This document shows positions 25,593-37,277 of a stretch of 64,000 nt of DNA, in pieces. Position 1 is the first letter of the stretch. Every line of letters begins with the position of its first letter. The position numbers and the translations under genes were made by a program. The stretch is from Tragulus kanchil (taxonomy: Eukaryota; Chordata; Mammalia; Artiodactyla; Tragulidae), in NCBI GenBank assembly GCA_022376925.1, contig JAIOJX010000032.1, positions 201,744,939 to 201,808,938 on the forward strand, given 5' to 3'. The notes beneath the pieces are model-generated. The model was given only the letters and a program-made list of their open reading frames with translations. It had not been told where the DNA came from and did no database searches.

Positions 25593-25689
25593 TAAAAAAT
25601 AATCTAGATGCAGTTAAATGAAGCTATTCCCCAAAGAAAGCTGAGAACAGAGGTAAGGTCATGGATAAATCAAAACATTTAATGTATTT

Positions 25690-25832
25690 TAACTTAACCA
25701 TCACAAGAATCTGTACTTTCTTTATGGATAAGACAACTATAGTTCACAGGTTAAGTTATGTTTCCCAGGATGCGTTATGTTAGAGCTGGTATGTGGAAAC
25801 AGGTCTGTGAAGGACCAGAAGCCATGACCTTT
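25690..25832 (-). mobile_element. MIR-like remnant
   Basis: TTTATGGATAAGACAACTAT and CACAGGTTAAGTTATGTTTC resemble a decayed MIR core in reverse orientation. Confidence 0.45.
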
Positions 25833-26616
25833 CTGTTCACAGTACCAAACTGTGTCCTAAGTTATGTCTGCAGTCTTCTGGAAAGATCATGTTCTTTAGA
25901 ACTCATGTTGTGTTTTCTCATAGACATGTTGTACATACATGCCTTGTTTGCAGATCACCTCTTCTCCCCGCAAAAACAAGCCTTGAAGCAGAATGTGACT
26001 GAGCCTGTTTGGTTCTATGGAGAGCAGGCTTGTTTTATGGTTAACAGAAGATGATAATGATTGTCTCTGGGAGGCCCTTACTTTACTTTTCTCTGTATGC
26101 TCTTTTGTGCCTCTAGAGTTATGTACAATACACATGTATTACCTACTCTTAAAAAATTGTTTTAAGTCAGTTATACTCCAATAAAATTTAGTCATTTTTT
26201 TTAATTTGTCTTGTAGTAAGGAACACTGTATTCTTTCCCAAACAAAAATTTTCTTTATGAGAATTTTAAAAATGTTTTTAGTTTTATTATTTAAAATGAT
26301 AAAAGATTTTCTTTCTCCCATAAAAGCTTTTAATTTTTTTCCATTGGAAGATTAGAGTGAAAAATGCCTGATTTTACAAAAAACAAACTTGTGTGTTCTT
26401 GGCATGTGCCGTATGGAGAGGGTTGTCCACCAGCCCAGAGTATGTGCTAGATTTGGGGAGGGGTTAGGAGATTGGACGTTTCGTTGTCCCTCGTACCTCT
26501 CACTTTCATGGGTTGTTAGAGAAGAGAGGCAGATGCGGTGGCAGCAAGATCAACTCTCGGGTGGGGGATGGGGGCGGGCCGTAAACTCTGGGAATGGATA
26601 GCAGATAGGAAGGAGA

Positions 26617-28793
26617 AGAAAGCTGCAAAAAACACGGGAAAGGAAAAGACCCCATAAGCGACTAGGAAACCACAACCAGTCAGCAAATGGATTGAAGGTC
26701 CTGAGACTGGGAGAACTGGGGCTCCAGGCGACTTCTCTCTTCTCAGCCATCCGCTACCCTTCCCAGCCCCGGTACCAGAAGTTGTCCTTCTTCCTCATTG
26801 CCCCGAAATGCCTGCAGGTTCATTTCATAAGGAAGATATCTTTTGGGTATCTCATCCAAGGAAAGCCCTGCTTTGAACTTGGTACAGTAGGCCAAACTAA
26901 TTTTCATCATTGAAAGTGAGCACCAATTAAATTTTTTTAATTCACTTTGGTTATTTTTTTCTCTACCTCTGTACATCCTAAATACACTTCCTGGTAGGGT
27001 GCATCCACAGTATTGATTTTTTTACATCCCTGATTTGGTTTACTACTATAGATTATTAGCTTACTATATACTAACTGTGTTGTACAGTACTACAGTGACT
27101 TACGTACAAATCATTTTCTTCTTTTCTAGACTGAGTAGATGGTGGTGGTGACTGAGGGGGGCAAAAGTTTTATTCATATAGTTAAACTAGAAAATCATTT
27201 GTTTCCAGGGCCTTCTCATAGTGTCTGCACTGTAGAGACCTGACGACTGATGTGTAGAGATGGGGTGGAGTGCTGACTGCGGTGTAGAGAGTTCTGCTGC
27301 AGAGGGCTGCACGTGCAGGCAGAGGTGTGGGGAGTGTGGGGGAGAACCTGCATCTCCTGGAAATTGCATGTAAGAGAAACTGTGTTTGAGTGCTTAGGAG
27401 GCACGGAGGAGTCCTGGGCAGTTATCTTTGGAACCTGCTTCATGTCTCCAGAAGGTAAATTGACTGTTTACGCACTTGGCCTGCCTGTGTGTACTTTGTG
27501 TAGAATTGGCACCCATTTTCCTCTTAAATAGTTTTTAAAATTTTTGAGGGGGAAAAAAGGTTTTTTTAAATTATTTTCAAGGAAACGTAAACACTTCGAA
27601 AATTATGAGCCTCTGCAAAACACCGTGCAGGTAAATAGTACTTGGATTGTATGTAGATGTAGAACAAAATAAACTGTGTAACCTAGAGTTAATCAAACAA
27701 AAGTAGTATTAAGAAAGCTGCAAAAACACGGGAAAGGAAAAGACCCCATAAGCGACTAGGAAACCACAACCAGTCAGCAAATGGATTGAAGGTCCTGAGA
27801 CTGGGAGAACTGGGGCTCCAGGCGACTTCTCTCTTCTCAGCCATCCGCTACCCTTCCCAGCCCCGGTACCAGAAGTTGTCCTTCTTCCTCATTCCCCCGA
27901 AATGCCTGCAGGTTCATTTCATAAGGAAGATATCTTTTGGGTATCTCATCCAAGGAAAGCCCTGCTTTGAACTTGGTACAGTAGGCCAAACTAATTTTCA
28001 TCATTGAAAGTGAGCACCAATTAAATTTTTTTAATTCACTTTGGTTATTTTTTTCTCTACCTCTGTACATCCTAAATACACTTCCTGGTAGGGTGCATCC
28101 ACAGTATTGATTTTTTTACATCCCTGATTTGGTTTACTACTATAGATTATTAGCTTACTATATACTAACTGTGTTGTACAGTACTACAGTGACTTACGTA
28201 CAAATCATTTTCTTCTTTTCTAGACTGAGTAGATGGTGGTGGTGACTGAGGGGGGCAAAAGTTTTATTCATATAGTTAAACTAGAAAATCATTTGTTTCC
28301 AGGGCCTTCTCATAGTGTCTGCACTGTAGAGACCTGACGACTGATGTGTAGAGATGGGGTGGAGTGCTGACTGCGGTGTAGAGAGTTCTGCTGCAGAGGG
28401 CTGCACGTGCAGGCAGAGGTGTGGGGAGTGTGGGGGAGAACCTGCATCTCCTGGAAATTGCATGTAAGAGAAACTGTGTTTGAGTGCTTAGGAGGCACGG
28501 AGGAGTCCTGGGCAGTTATCTTTGGAACCTGCTTCATGTCTCCAGAAGGTAAATTGACTGTTTACGCACTTGGCCTGCCTGTGTGTACTTTGTGTAGAAT
28601 TGGCACCCATTTTCCTCTTAAATAGTTTTTAAAATTTTTGAGGGGGAAAAAAGGTTTTTTTAAATTATTTTCAAGGAAACGTAAACACTTCGAAAATTAT
28701 GAGCCTCTGCAAAACACCGTGCAGGTAAATAGTACTTGGATTGTATGTAGATGTAGAACAAAAAAATAAACTGTGTAACCTAGAGTTAATCAC
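26617..28793 (+). repeat. Direct duplication 9: 26617-27694 and 27711-28793
   Basis: Offset 1094 bp, with only single-base and homopolymer differences. Confidence 0.94.
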
Positions 28794-29378
28794 AAAATAA
28801 TTCTTGAAGGAAGTAGTGGGAGGAAGTATGTAGGACAGAGGGGGGGGTTTATTTGCCTGTAGCGCTTCTTTAGCAGAGGACTGTACTCATTTATTCAAAT
28901 TCATTTCAAAAGGATTTTCACAGTAGATAACACTAGCAGTTAGAACAGCTGAATTCTGCCATTTTCTTATGACAGTTCTGCTTTTAGAAGGGAAGGAAGG
29001 CTTTAGTTTTATGGCAGGTCATGTGTGTTTTCTGATGCTTGATTAGATGTACTGAGAGGGATAGGCCATTCTTAAGGTGTGACGCTGGAGAAAGGTGAGG
29101 GGAATTGCTTGCTTAGGATCATAAAATGCAAATAGAATGCTTTTACAGTCTCATGTCCCTGAGTGGTGTTTGTAACCGCTTCCTTATTTTTTCCCCTCAT
29201 TCCTTTACTGAAGAGCCAGTTTAAACTGATGATATGCATTGTTCTTCAGCCGTTGCTTTGGGTAGAAATGAACCCAGTCATGCCAGGTGACTTACATAAG
29301 TGTGCTCTATTTTATATACATTGCATAAAATAGTTGGAATTCTTTACTGCTTGATTCTCTGTTTCTGGTGGTGTTTTA

Positions 29379-29686
29379 ACATTTATTTATTTATTTTGGC
29401 GGGTGTGGGGAGGGAGGGGGTTGGGCGGGCCACTTCCACTGGTCTTTCATTTGTCTAGTTTCATCCATCTTCGTTCTTTGGCCCGTGTGGGCCTCCCATC
29501 GCGGTGGCATCTGTTGTCGCAGAGCACCGGCTCCAGGCGCATGTGCTCCAGAGCTCCGGCTCGGTAATTGGACACATCCGTCCAGCCGCTCCGCGGCACA
29601 TGGGATCTTCCCAGGCCAGGGCTCAAACCGGCGCCCCTTGCACTGCAAGGCGGTTTCCTTACCCACTGGACCACCAGGGAAGCCCT
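29379..29686 (-). mobile_element. Family A SINE
   Basis: Perfect 14-bp target duplication CTGGTGGTGTTTTA at 29365-29378 and 29687-29700, indicating a young insertion. Confidence 0.9.
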
Positions 29687-29871
29687 CTGGTGGTGTTTTA
29701 GATGAAAATATTTTTTTCTCAGTCTGGTTTCTTCTTTATGTGAGGTGAAGCTGATAGTTCAGAAATATGTATATGTATATAGTAAAAACTTGAATTAATA
29801 AAAAATGTTCTAATATCTGGATAGGAAATACCAAGAAATCAGGAATAAATTATGGTAGGTAATAACCCACG

Positions 29872-30072
29872 TGGGCTTCCTTGGTCATTCAGCAGTAAAG
29901 AATCTACTTGCAATGCAGGAGACATAGGTTCGATTTCTGGGTCAAAAAGATCCTCTGGAGTAGGAAATGGCAACCCACTACAGTATTCTTGCCTGGGAAA
30001 CCCCATGAACACATGAGCCTGGGGGGCTACAGTTCATGAGATCTCAAAAGAGACACAGCTGAGCTACTAAAT
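29872..30072 (+). mobile_element. Bov-tA SINE, old
   Basis: GTGGGCTTCCTTGGTCATTC head, GCAATGCAGGAGACATAGG, then GAGCTACTAAATG at the end. Confidence 0.88.
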
Positions 30073-30283
30073 GAAAACAAAATAAGTCACCACACACTTA
30101 TTATATTTTAACATTTGCCTCTACAGTTTGTTCATGATCAGAAATGGGAGGGATAGGATCCTGGGAAGAGACGGTATTTGTCTGTATCCTGAAATATTTC
30201 ATTTTCAAAATACAGAAGAATTAAAATACATTAGTAGGACTGAAAGGATTTGGTTTTTGACTTCCTTCAAAAAGTAGCTTACT

Positions 30284-30547
30284 GGGCTTCCCTGGTGGTC
30301 TAGTGGGTAAGGACACCGCCTTGCAGTGCATGGGGCACTGGTTCGACCCCTGGCCTGGGAAGATCCCACATGTCGTGGAGCGGATGAACCGACGTGTCCA
30401 GCTACAGAGCCAGAGCTCTGCAAAGAGAGAGGCCACTGCGATGGGAGGCCCACACAGGCCAAAGAACCAAAGATAAATAAATGAAAGATCAATAAAAGTG
30501 GCCAAATAAAAGAAAAAAAGAAAAGACACTTCTCGTGATGGAAAAAA
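30284..30547 (+). mobile_element. Family A SINE, internally deleted
   Basis: Full head, but part of the central body is missing (jump from CAGAGCTCTGC to the GAGGCCACTGCGATGG block). Flanked by AAAAGTAGCTTACT target duplications. Confidence 0.88.
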
Positions 30548-30765
30548 AAAAGTAGCTTACTAAGAATATTCTAATTGTTCTTTCAGCAGTATCTTTAGGA
30601 ACTATTAGTGAGTTTAGTTGCTTGATATTTTAAACTGGGGAATCATGAATTGGTTTGTTTTTTTAGTTCTGTGGGTTTAAAACGAGTTCTGCCTTCCATC
30701 ATTTTGTGGCAAGTGTGGACCCACTATAACAGCAGTCAGGCAATCACCTTTTTTTTTTTTTTTGG

Positions 30766-31220
30766 TGGGGGGCTGCATTGTGCCTCTCGTGTTGTGTTGA
30801 GAAGAAACAGAGACCACTCTTAGCAGGAAAAAGCCGAATTAGGAGTCTTATATTGCTGGCCGTTGACTGCACAAAGCCTAAAAGCGGCTCAAATGTGCAG
30901 CCCTGACTGAAAGGAGGTACATGCTTTTCATAGGCAATCATCGTATTTTTCACACAATCTTAAATTTTCCCACTTCCTGTTTTCCCACCACGTAAAATTG
31001 TCTACAGAGATTAAGAAGGGCGTAACACAGGTATGCTTATCTACGGTCACATCAGGCGCCACTGGTTATAGCTTAACAAAGGTTGTTGGTTCTAAGACTG
31101 AGAGGCTAGGTCTGGGGTCTGTCACATTGCCTCTGACTCACCAGACCCTGTGGTCAATGAAACTAGGTGAAAGGGCAGAATCATTTGAACAGAGCATTCC
31201 TTCTATTTTCTAGTCTTACA
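30766..31220 (-). mobile_element. ERV 3' LTR (U3 and probable R; U5 not seen)
   Basis: In element orientation a purine-rich tract (around 31221-31240) is followed by TGTAAGAC, a typical LTR start with TG at 31219-31220. A TATA-like TATAAGA occurs near 30850. About 90 bases later the sequence passes into a run of about 16 A (T on the + strand at 30751-30766). A U5 and a terminal CA before unique DNA are not evident. Confidence 0.6.
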
Positions 31221-31247
31221 TTCCCCACTGGTTTTCTTTATAACGAG

Positions 31248-31890
31248 TTAAATCTTTAACTCTTGTGAAACTGTCTGGTTGGTGAAGGCTCGAATCCTTC
31301 TTTGTATAAATTCTGTCATGCAACGAATAAGACAAGGAGCAAAAAGCAAAAATACAACAATGGTGACCATCAGGTCAACTAAGGGAAGGATCCATGGAAG
31401 CCATCCTGAAAATCCATTCCAAAACCAGCTGTTGTCAGCATTCCTTTGTTTGGCCATTTGGTTCCTAAGCTATTGTACCATCTCTTGAACTATGCCAGAT
31501 TTGTTACTGCTCTTCAAGAAAGACACAAATGCATCTCTTCTCTGCAGTGACAAGATTAAGCCCTCTGCGGTTTTGTAATGCCATTCCGCCAGGGAGTCTA
31601 ACTGGTCTTGTGGTGAGAGTACCGTTGTCATAACAGTGTCTAGGTCCCCCACGAATTAGATCTGAGAGTGTCTTCTAGTCGGTTATTAAAACAATAGATC
31701 AAAAGAATTTTTTACAGTTGTAAAGGCCCTGTAGGCCTACACCGACGACATTAACATGAGATCAGCTAGAGGATAGTCTCTAGGCTTCAGGGCTGGGTGA
31801 GACAGTCTAATGTGAAGGCCTTGCTAGGCCCACAGCATTAACATAAGATAAGAAACTTAGTTTCAGTTTCAGCGTTGAAGATCTTGCCAT
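31248..31890 (-). pseudogene. env: ERV envelope remnant (signal-peptide-like start joined to transmembrane-subunit end)
   Basis: A Met near 31890 (duplicate near 33007) opens a short basic-hydrophobic, signal-like segment. It is followed by stops and then by the C-terminal half of a gammaretroviral TM subunit at 31248-31652. The TM part has the post-fusion-helix region, a Trp-rich membrane-proximal part and one hydrophobic membrane span (about 31330-31400), then a short tail just before the LTR. The surface subunit is essentially absent, so the remnant cannot encode an envelope protein. Confidence 0.6.
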
Positions 31891-33754
31891 TTTTTTCCTC
31901 TTTTTTCCTTTAGGAGAATTATGTTGCTGGGGCGACCGATCTGGCTTCTTCAGGCTGAGCAGGGGCATGGTCCCTATATTATTGAGGCAACATATTCTCC
32001 TTACGCTTTATTTGGGTCTTTGATCCAGGGGTCCCAAGTAATAGCTGGAGGAGGTTGAGCCTGAACCATCATTTGTAACTTAAAAGCATTTAGAAGGTTG
32101 GAGACAGATTTCACTATGCAATTGCAAATGTAGGGAGTATACAGCAAAACCAAAACGATCTATTATTAAGGAAAGTCTTTTTGTTGTTGTTGAAGTGGAG
32201 AAATCTGCCTTCTCATAGTAGAAGTCTTGAACTGAAGAGGAGCGTGGTCCACGTATCAGCAGCGACTTGTCTGAGTTAGCTGCTGCATTCTGGCAATGTC
32301 TGTTGAAAAAGCTAAGAGAACTGGTTAGTTAATTCTAAGGCTTCAGGATCTATGACAGTATCTGTGTCCAAAAATGGCCTGTCATATAGACATTTGATTT
32401 AAGAAGCTCACTCTCTGACATCTAGGTTTAGATTCCATTTACATCAAGGGAAGCCAGAACGGTAAGATTCCACCCATTAGTAAATTTAGGCATTAGCAAA
32501 GCAATAGCAGTGTTTACCCCTAAACAAACAGGCCATCCCCGAGCTAGGTGAGGCTCTGGGGCTGAGTTAGAATTCGAAGTCAGCTACTTACATAATCGTC
32601 AGTTAAGAGGTAAATAAACTTAAGTTTATCATCAAAAGACACAAATGCATCTCTTCTCTGCAGTGACAAGATTAAGCCCTCTGCGGTTTTGTAATGCCAT
32701 TCCGCCAGGAGTCTAACTGGTCTTGTGGTGAGAGTACCGTTGTCATAACAGTGTCTAGGTCCCCCACGAATTAGATCTGAGAGTGTCTTCTAGTCGGTTA
32801 TTAAAACAATAGATCAAAAGAATTTTTTACAGTTGTAAAGGCCCTGTAGGCCTACACCGACGACATTAACATGAGATCAGCTAGAGGATAGTCTCTAGGC
32901 TTCAGGGCTGGGTGAGACAGTCTAATGTGAAGGCCTTGCTAGGCCCACAGCATTAACATAAGATAAGAAACTTAGTTTCAGTTTCAGCGTTGAAGATCTT
33001 GCCATTTTTTTCCTCTTTTTTCCTTTAGGAGAATTATGTTGCTGGGGCGACCGATCTGGCTTCTTCAGGCTGAGCAGGGGCATGGTCCCTATATTATTGA
33101 GGCAACATATTCTCCTTACGCTTTATTTGGGTCTTTGATCCAGGGGTCCCAAGTAATAGCTGGAGGAGGTTGAGCCTGAACCATCATTTGTAACTTAAAA
33201 GCATTTAGAAGGTTGGAGACAGATTTCACTATGCAATTGCAAATGTAGGGAGTATACAGCAAAACCAAAACGATCTATTATTAAGGAAAGTCTTTTGTTG
33301 TTGTTGAAGTGGAGAAATCTGCCTTCTCATAGTAGAAGTCTTGAACTGAAGAGGAGCGTGGTCCACGTATCAGCAGCGACTTGTCTGAGTTAGCTGCTGC
33401 ATTCTGGCAATGTCTGTTGAAAAAGCTAAGAGAACTGGTTAGTTAATTCTAAGGCTTCAGGATCTATGACAGTATCTGTGTCCAAAAATGGCCTGTCATA
33501 TAGACATTTGATTTAAGAAGCTCACTCTCTGACATCTAGGTTTAGATTCCATTTACATCAAGGGAAGCCAGAACGGTAAGATTCCACCCATTAGTAAATT
33601 TAGGCATTAGCAAAGCAATAGCAGTGTTTACCCCTAAACAAACAGGCCATCCCCGAGCTAGGTGAGGCTCTGGGGCTGAGTTAGAATTCCCGAAGTCAGC
33701 TACTTACATAATCGTCAGTTAAGAGGTAAATAAACTTAAGTTTATCATCAAAAG
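31518..33754 (+). repeat. Direct duplication 10: 31518-32633 and 32635-33754
   Basis: Offset about 1117 bp. Lies in the envelope region of the endogenous retrovirus. Confidence 0.94.
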
Positions 33755-34236
33755 CAATTGACGTCTGAAGAAAGTGAGTCCTTTTAATAAAGAAAAAACT
33801 GAATTTAAGCTTTGTCTCAGATTATCTTTAAATTTACTTTAAACAGTCAGTCTTTAACATGCATAAACCTTTTACTCACGGTCTACTTCTACAGATCTTT
33901 TTATCACTTTCTGTACTCATCAATTTATTCTCTCATTTTGAAATAGCTATCTATAAGTCAGACCTACTTCATTTTTCCTTTATAAAATGTAATTTCATTT
34001 TTTATACCTTTTTTTACCAAAACATTTATCTTACTTTCTTTAAACAACCAAAAACTGACCTTTATATTTGCATTGTAATTGATGAGCATAAATATCAGTT
34101 TAAAAGCATTGCTTTTTTATACAGAACATCTTAGAATGTCTCCACACATTTTTCTTTAACAATTTCAAACCATCAGCTTTTTTAAAGAGGAAATTAGTGT
34201 TCAGTAATAAATGTTTCAAAACCCCACTTTATTGAT

Positions 34237-34800
34237 CTAGCTACTCAGTAGACTTTTATCACTTAGTTTAGCATAGCCCTTGGAGATTAAAGTTATTACA
34301 ATCTGGCTGTGTTTGTGGAAACAGAGACTTGGACCTTGTTCTCTGTTGCAGTTTAGAGAATGACTGAAATAATAACATTTGGCTTGTCTGGACAGTCCCA
34401 TTACAGTGGTGGATCGGGAAGAAAGCAAACTAGGGGCTTCACTGAGCACAGAGAAAGTTGCCCCAGTGTCCAAAAGGAAATTGACTGACTGGCCCCCAGC
34501 AGTTATTAATATTCGTGATTCCACAGGTGTTATTAGGACAGGAGCTTGTGTGGGGACCCCTGGGCACCTTCAGTCCTGGTTGTCTTGAGAGTCTGACCCC
34601 TGGGGCCTACGCCTCTGGGGGCAGTTTCTCTTTCAGTGTGCTCTGTGACAGACAGGCCGGACAAGGAGGACAAGGAACCGTAACCGAGGCAGCTGAGACG
34701 CCTGAGGCTAATCCTGCTGGTGATGACCCTCCCTTCCATACAGGATTGCAGGTCCCTCAGCATTCACCTGGGTTCTTGAGTATTTTCTTCTATGCTGTTT
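34237..34800 (-). pseudogene. pro: ERV nucleocapsid/protease remnant
   Basis: The - strand reading at 34237-34524 contains the aspartic-protease signature LLDTGATFSVLSE, typical of retroviral proteases. It is preceded by a basic Pro/Arg-rich tail like the end of a gammaretroviral nucleocapsid, broken by stops. The protease frame ends at 34237, and the sequence beyond (33756-34236) is AT-rich with no reverse transcriptase recognised. The first 270 bases are duplicated at about 35687-35960. Confidence 0.75.
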
Positions 34801-36843
34801 TAGCTAACAGCCAACACTAGGGTTTCAGCGTTTTCCTGGACTTTCTGTTACTGCTTTTGTTCCTTGTATTCTCCACTGTAATATACTGTCTGAGCCAGCT
34901 GCAACTGTTTTTGGAAAGACTGATGTGATCCAAACGCCTGTTTTTGTAACTTACAGTGGATAGCTGAACTTATATAGCTGTTTCTCAGCTTCTCTAGCTA
35001 TCTTTTGTATGTACTCCAAGACTGGAGAAACTTGCTTTTCGTCATCTGTATCTTGTGCCTCATCTTTCATCTCGCCTCCTGCTCATCCCGGGCAGAGTAA
35101 GAGGATGGGAGGAAGCCAAAGGCTTTACAACCTAATTTGACCTTTAGGATGTAAATCTGGTATGTCTTGCAGAGAGGAAAAGAGCAATACATATGGCACT
35201 TCTACCCATTTTCCTTGCTTTCTACAGAACAAACCTAATTGTAAAACAGTATTGTAATTGAGAGACCCTCCCAACCGGCCATCGTTCAGCATTTTCCAGC
35301 GGATATTGTGGCCGTGCAGATTTGCAAAAGAAAGTCAGGTGTGTCTTCTTTAAGCTATGAGGGTCAAATCTACCCCAGTTTTTCAGAGAACAGTCCAAGG
35401 ATTTGGGGTTCTTGGAACTTTGTGAAGCTCCCATCTGTAAGAGGGAAGAAAGCAGCATCCAGCACCCTTGCTTTTTTCCACTGTAGGTGTCCTTCCCTGA
35501 TGGTGGTGAAGACAGACAGTTCACTTGAGCTTTCCTTCCTGGTCGGAATTAATCTGTTTCTTCCTGACGCTGGGACCCACAGTATTCTCTCAGTCCTACC
35601 CCGGAGGAGATGAGGAGATGCAGCACCCAGGGGGTAGACCTGTCCGTAACCCGAAATTTAAGTTCCTCACCGCCAGACCAAGCACTTATTAGGACAGGAG
35701 CTTGTGTGGGGACCCCTGGGCACCTTCAGTCCTGGTTGTCTTGAGAGTCTGACCCTGGGGCCTCGCCTCTGGGGGCAGTTTCTCTTCAGTGTGCTCTGTG
35801 ACAGACAGGCCGGACAAGGAGGACAAGGAACCGTAACCGAGGCAGCTGAGACGCCTGAGGCTAATCCTGCTGGTGATGACCCTCCCTTCCATACAGGATT
35901 GCAGGTCCCTCAGCATTCACCTGGGTTCTTGAGTATTTTCTTCTATGCTGTTTTAGCTAACAGCCAACACTAGGGTTTCAGCGTTTTCCTGGACTTTCTG
36001 TTACTGCTTTTGTTCCTTGTATTCTCCACTGTAATATACTGTCTGAGCCAGCTGCAACTGTTTTTGGAAAGACTGATGTGATCCAAACGCCTGTTTTTGT
36101 AACTTACAGTGGATAGCTGAACTTATATAGCTGTTTCTCAGCTTCTCTAGCTATCTTTTGTATGTACTCCAAGACTGGAGAAACTTGCTTTTCGTCATCT
36201 GTATCTTGTGCCTCATCTTTCATCTCGCCCTCCTGCTCATCCCGGGCAGAGTAAGAGGATGGGAGGAAGCCAAAGGCTTTACAACCTAATTTGACCTTTA
36301 GGATGTAAATCTGGTATGTCTTGCAGAGAGGAAAAGAGCAATACATATGGCACTTCTACCCATTTTCCTTGCTTTCTACAGAACAAACCTAATTGTAAAA
36401 CAGTATTGTAATTGAGAGACCCCCCCAAACCCGGGCCATCGTTCAGCATTTTCCAGCGGATATTGTGGCCGTGCAGATTTGCAAAAGAAAGTCAGGTGTG
36501 TCTTCTTTAAGCTATGAGGGTCAAATCTACCCCAGTTTTTCAGAGAACAGTCCAAGGATTTGGGGTTCTTGGAACTTTGTGAAGCTCCCATCTGTAAGAG
36601 GGAAGAAAGCAGCATCCAGCACCCTTGCTTTTTTCCACTGTAGGTGTCCTTCCCTGATGGTGGTGAAGACAGACAGTTCACTTGAGCTTTCCTTCCTGGT
36701 CGGAATTAATCTGTTTCTTCCTGACGCTGGGACCCACAGTATTCTCTCAGTCCTACCCCGGAGGAGATGAGGAGATGCAGCACCCAGGGGGTAGACCTGT
36801 CCGTAACCCGAAATTTAAGTTCCTCACCGCCAGACCATGCACT
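34530..36843 (+). repeat. Direct duplication 11: 34530-35684 and 35687-36843
   Basis: Offset 1157 bp. Lies in gag/protease of the endogenous retrovirus. Small indels separate the copies. Confidence 0.94.
34800..36591 (-). pseudogene. gag: ERV gag remnant (matrix region, twice because of a direct duplication)
   Basis: A Met-Gly start, as in myristoylated matrix proteins, lies at 36591, and its duplicate at 35434. The following reading has a gammaretroviral matrix-like pattern and soon runs into stops and frame changes. A further acidic stretch lies at 36104-36346 and corresponds to the same gag region. Only a few hundred bases separate the matrix from the nucleocapsid/protease part, so capsid is largely deleted. 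Non-functional. Confidence 0.65.
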
Positions 36844-36973
36844 TGGTTTTTTCCCCTTTACCTCTGATACCACCTGGTGTGCAACAGAGTGTCTTTTCAG
36901 AATGTTTCCCATGCCAACACCGCTAGGGGAAACACCTTTCCTTTATGTCACTGTGTGTATACAGTACATTTCT

Positions 36974-37107
36974 TTTTTTTTTTTTTGAAAAACTTTTATT
37001 TATTTTTGGCAGTGCTTGGTCTTCACTGATGTGTATGTGGGTTTGGCTGCTCTGCGGTATGTGGGATCCTCCCAGATCAGGGATCGAACCTGTGTCTCTT
37101 GCATTGT
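36974..37107 (-). mobile_element. CHR-type SINE, short form, with target duplication
   Basis: TGGGATCCTCCCAGATCAGG and GGATCGAACCTGTGTCTC. Flanked by TACAGTACATTTCT at about 36960-36973 and 37108-37121. Confidence 0.82.
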
Positions 37108-37277
37108 ACAGTACATTTCTGACCACAGTAGAAGTATTAAACCAAAAGGTAGCAAACAAACAACCCAAAACATCTCTTCTGAGTATCATTACCCCATAAA
37201 GTATGATAGCAGAAACTTTTTGTATTCTTGAGATATCAGAGCCAATCCTTCTAATTCATCGCCACAAATTTTACCAA

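Larger units (their letters stand above)
30766..36960 (-). mobile_element. Defective class I (gammaretrovirus-like) endogenous retrovirus, antisense in intron 2
   Basis: In element orientation (right to left) there is a 5' leader of uncertain limit (about 36.6-36.9 kb), a gag start, a nucleocapsid/protease part, envelope remnants and a 3' LTR. No reverse transcriptase, RNase H or integrase is seen. After removing the two direct duplications inside it (31518-33754 and 34530-36843), the retained element is only about 4 kb. Stops and frameshifts are present throughout, so it is a dead copy. No 5' LTR or primer-binding site was recognised. The left end carries an oligo-A run in element orientation directly after the LTR R-like part, which hints at LINE-mediated copying of a deleted transcript. 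The outer limit near 36.9 kb is approximate. Confidence 0.75.

Noticed and set aside
34237..34524. Host aspartic protease gene
   Set aside because: The motif is flanked by gag-like and LTR-like retroviral parts and has no continuation. It is an ERV protease remnant.
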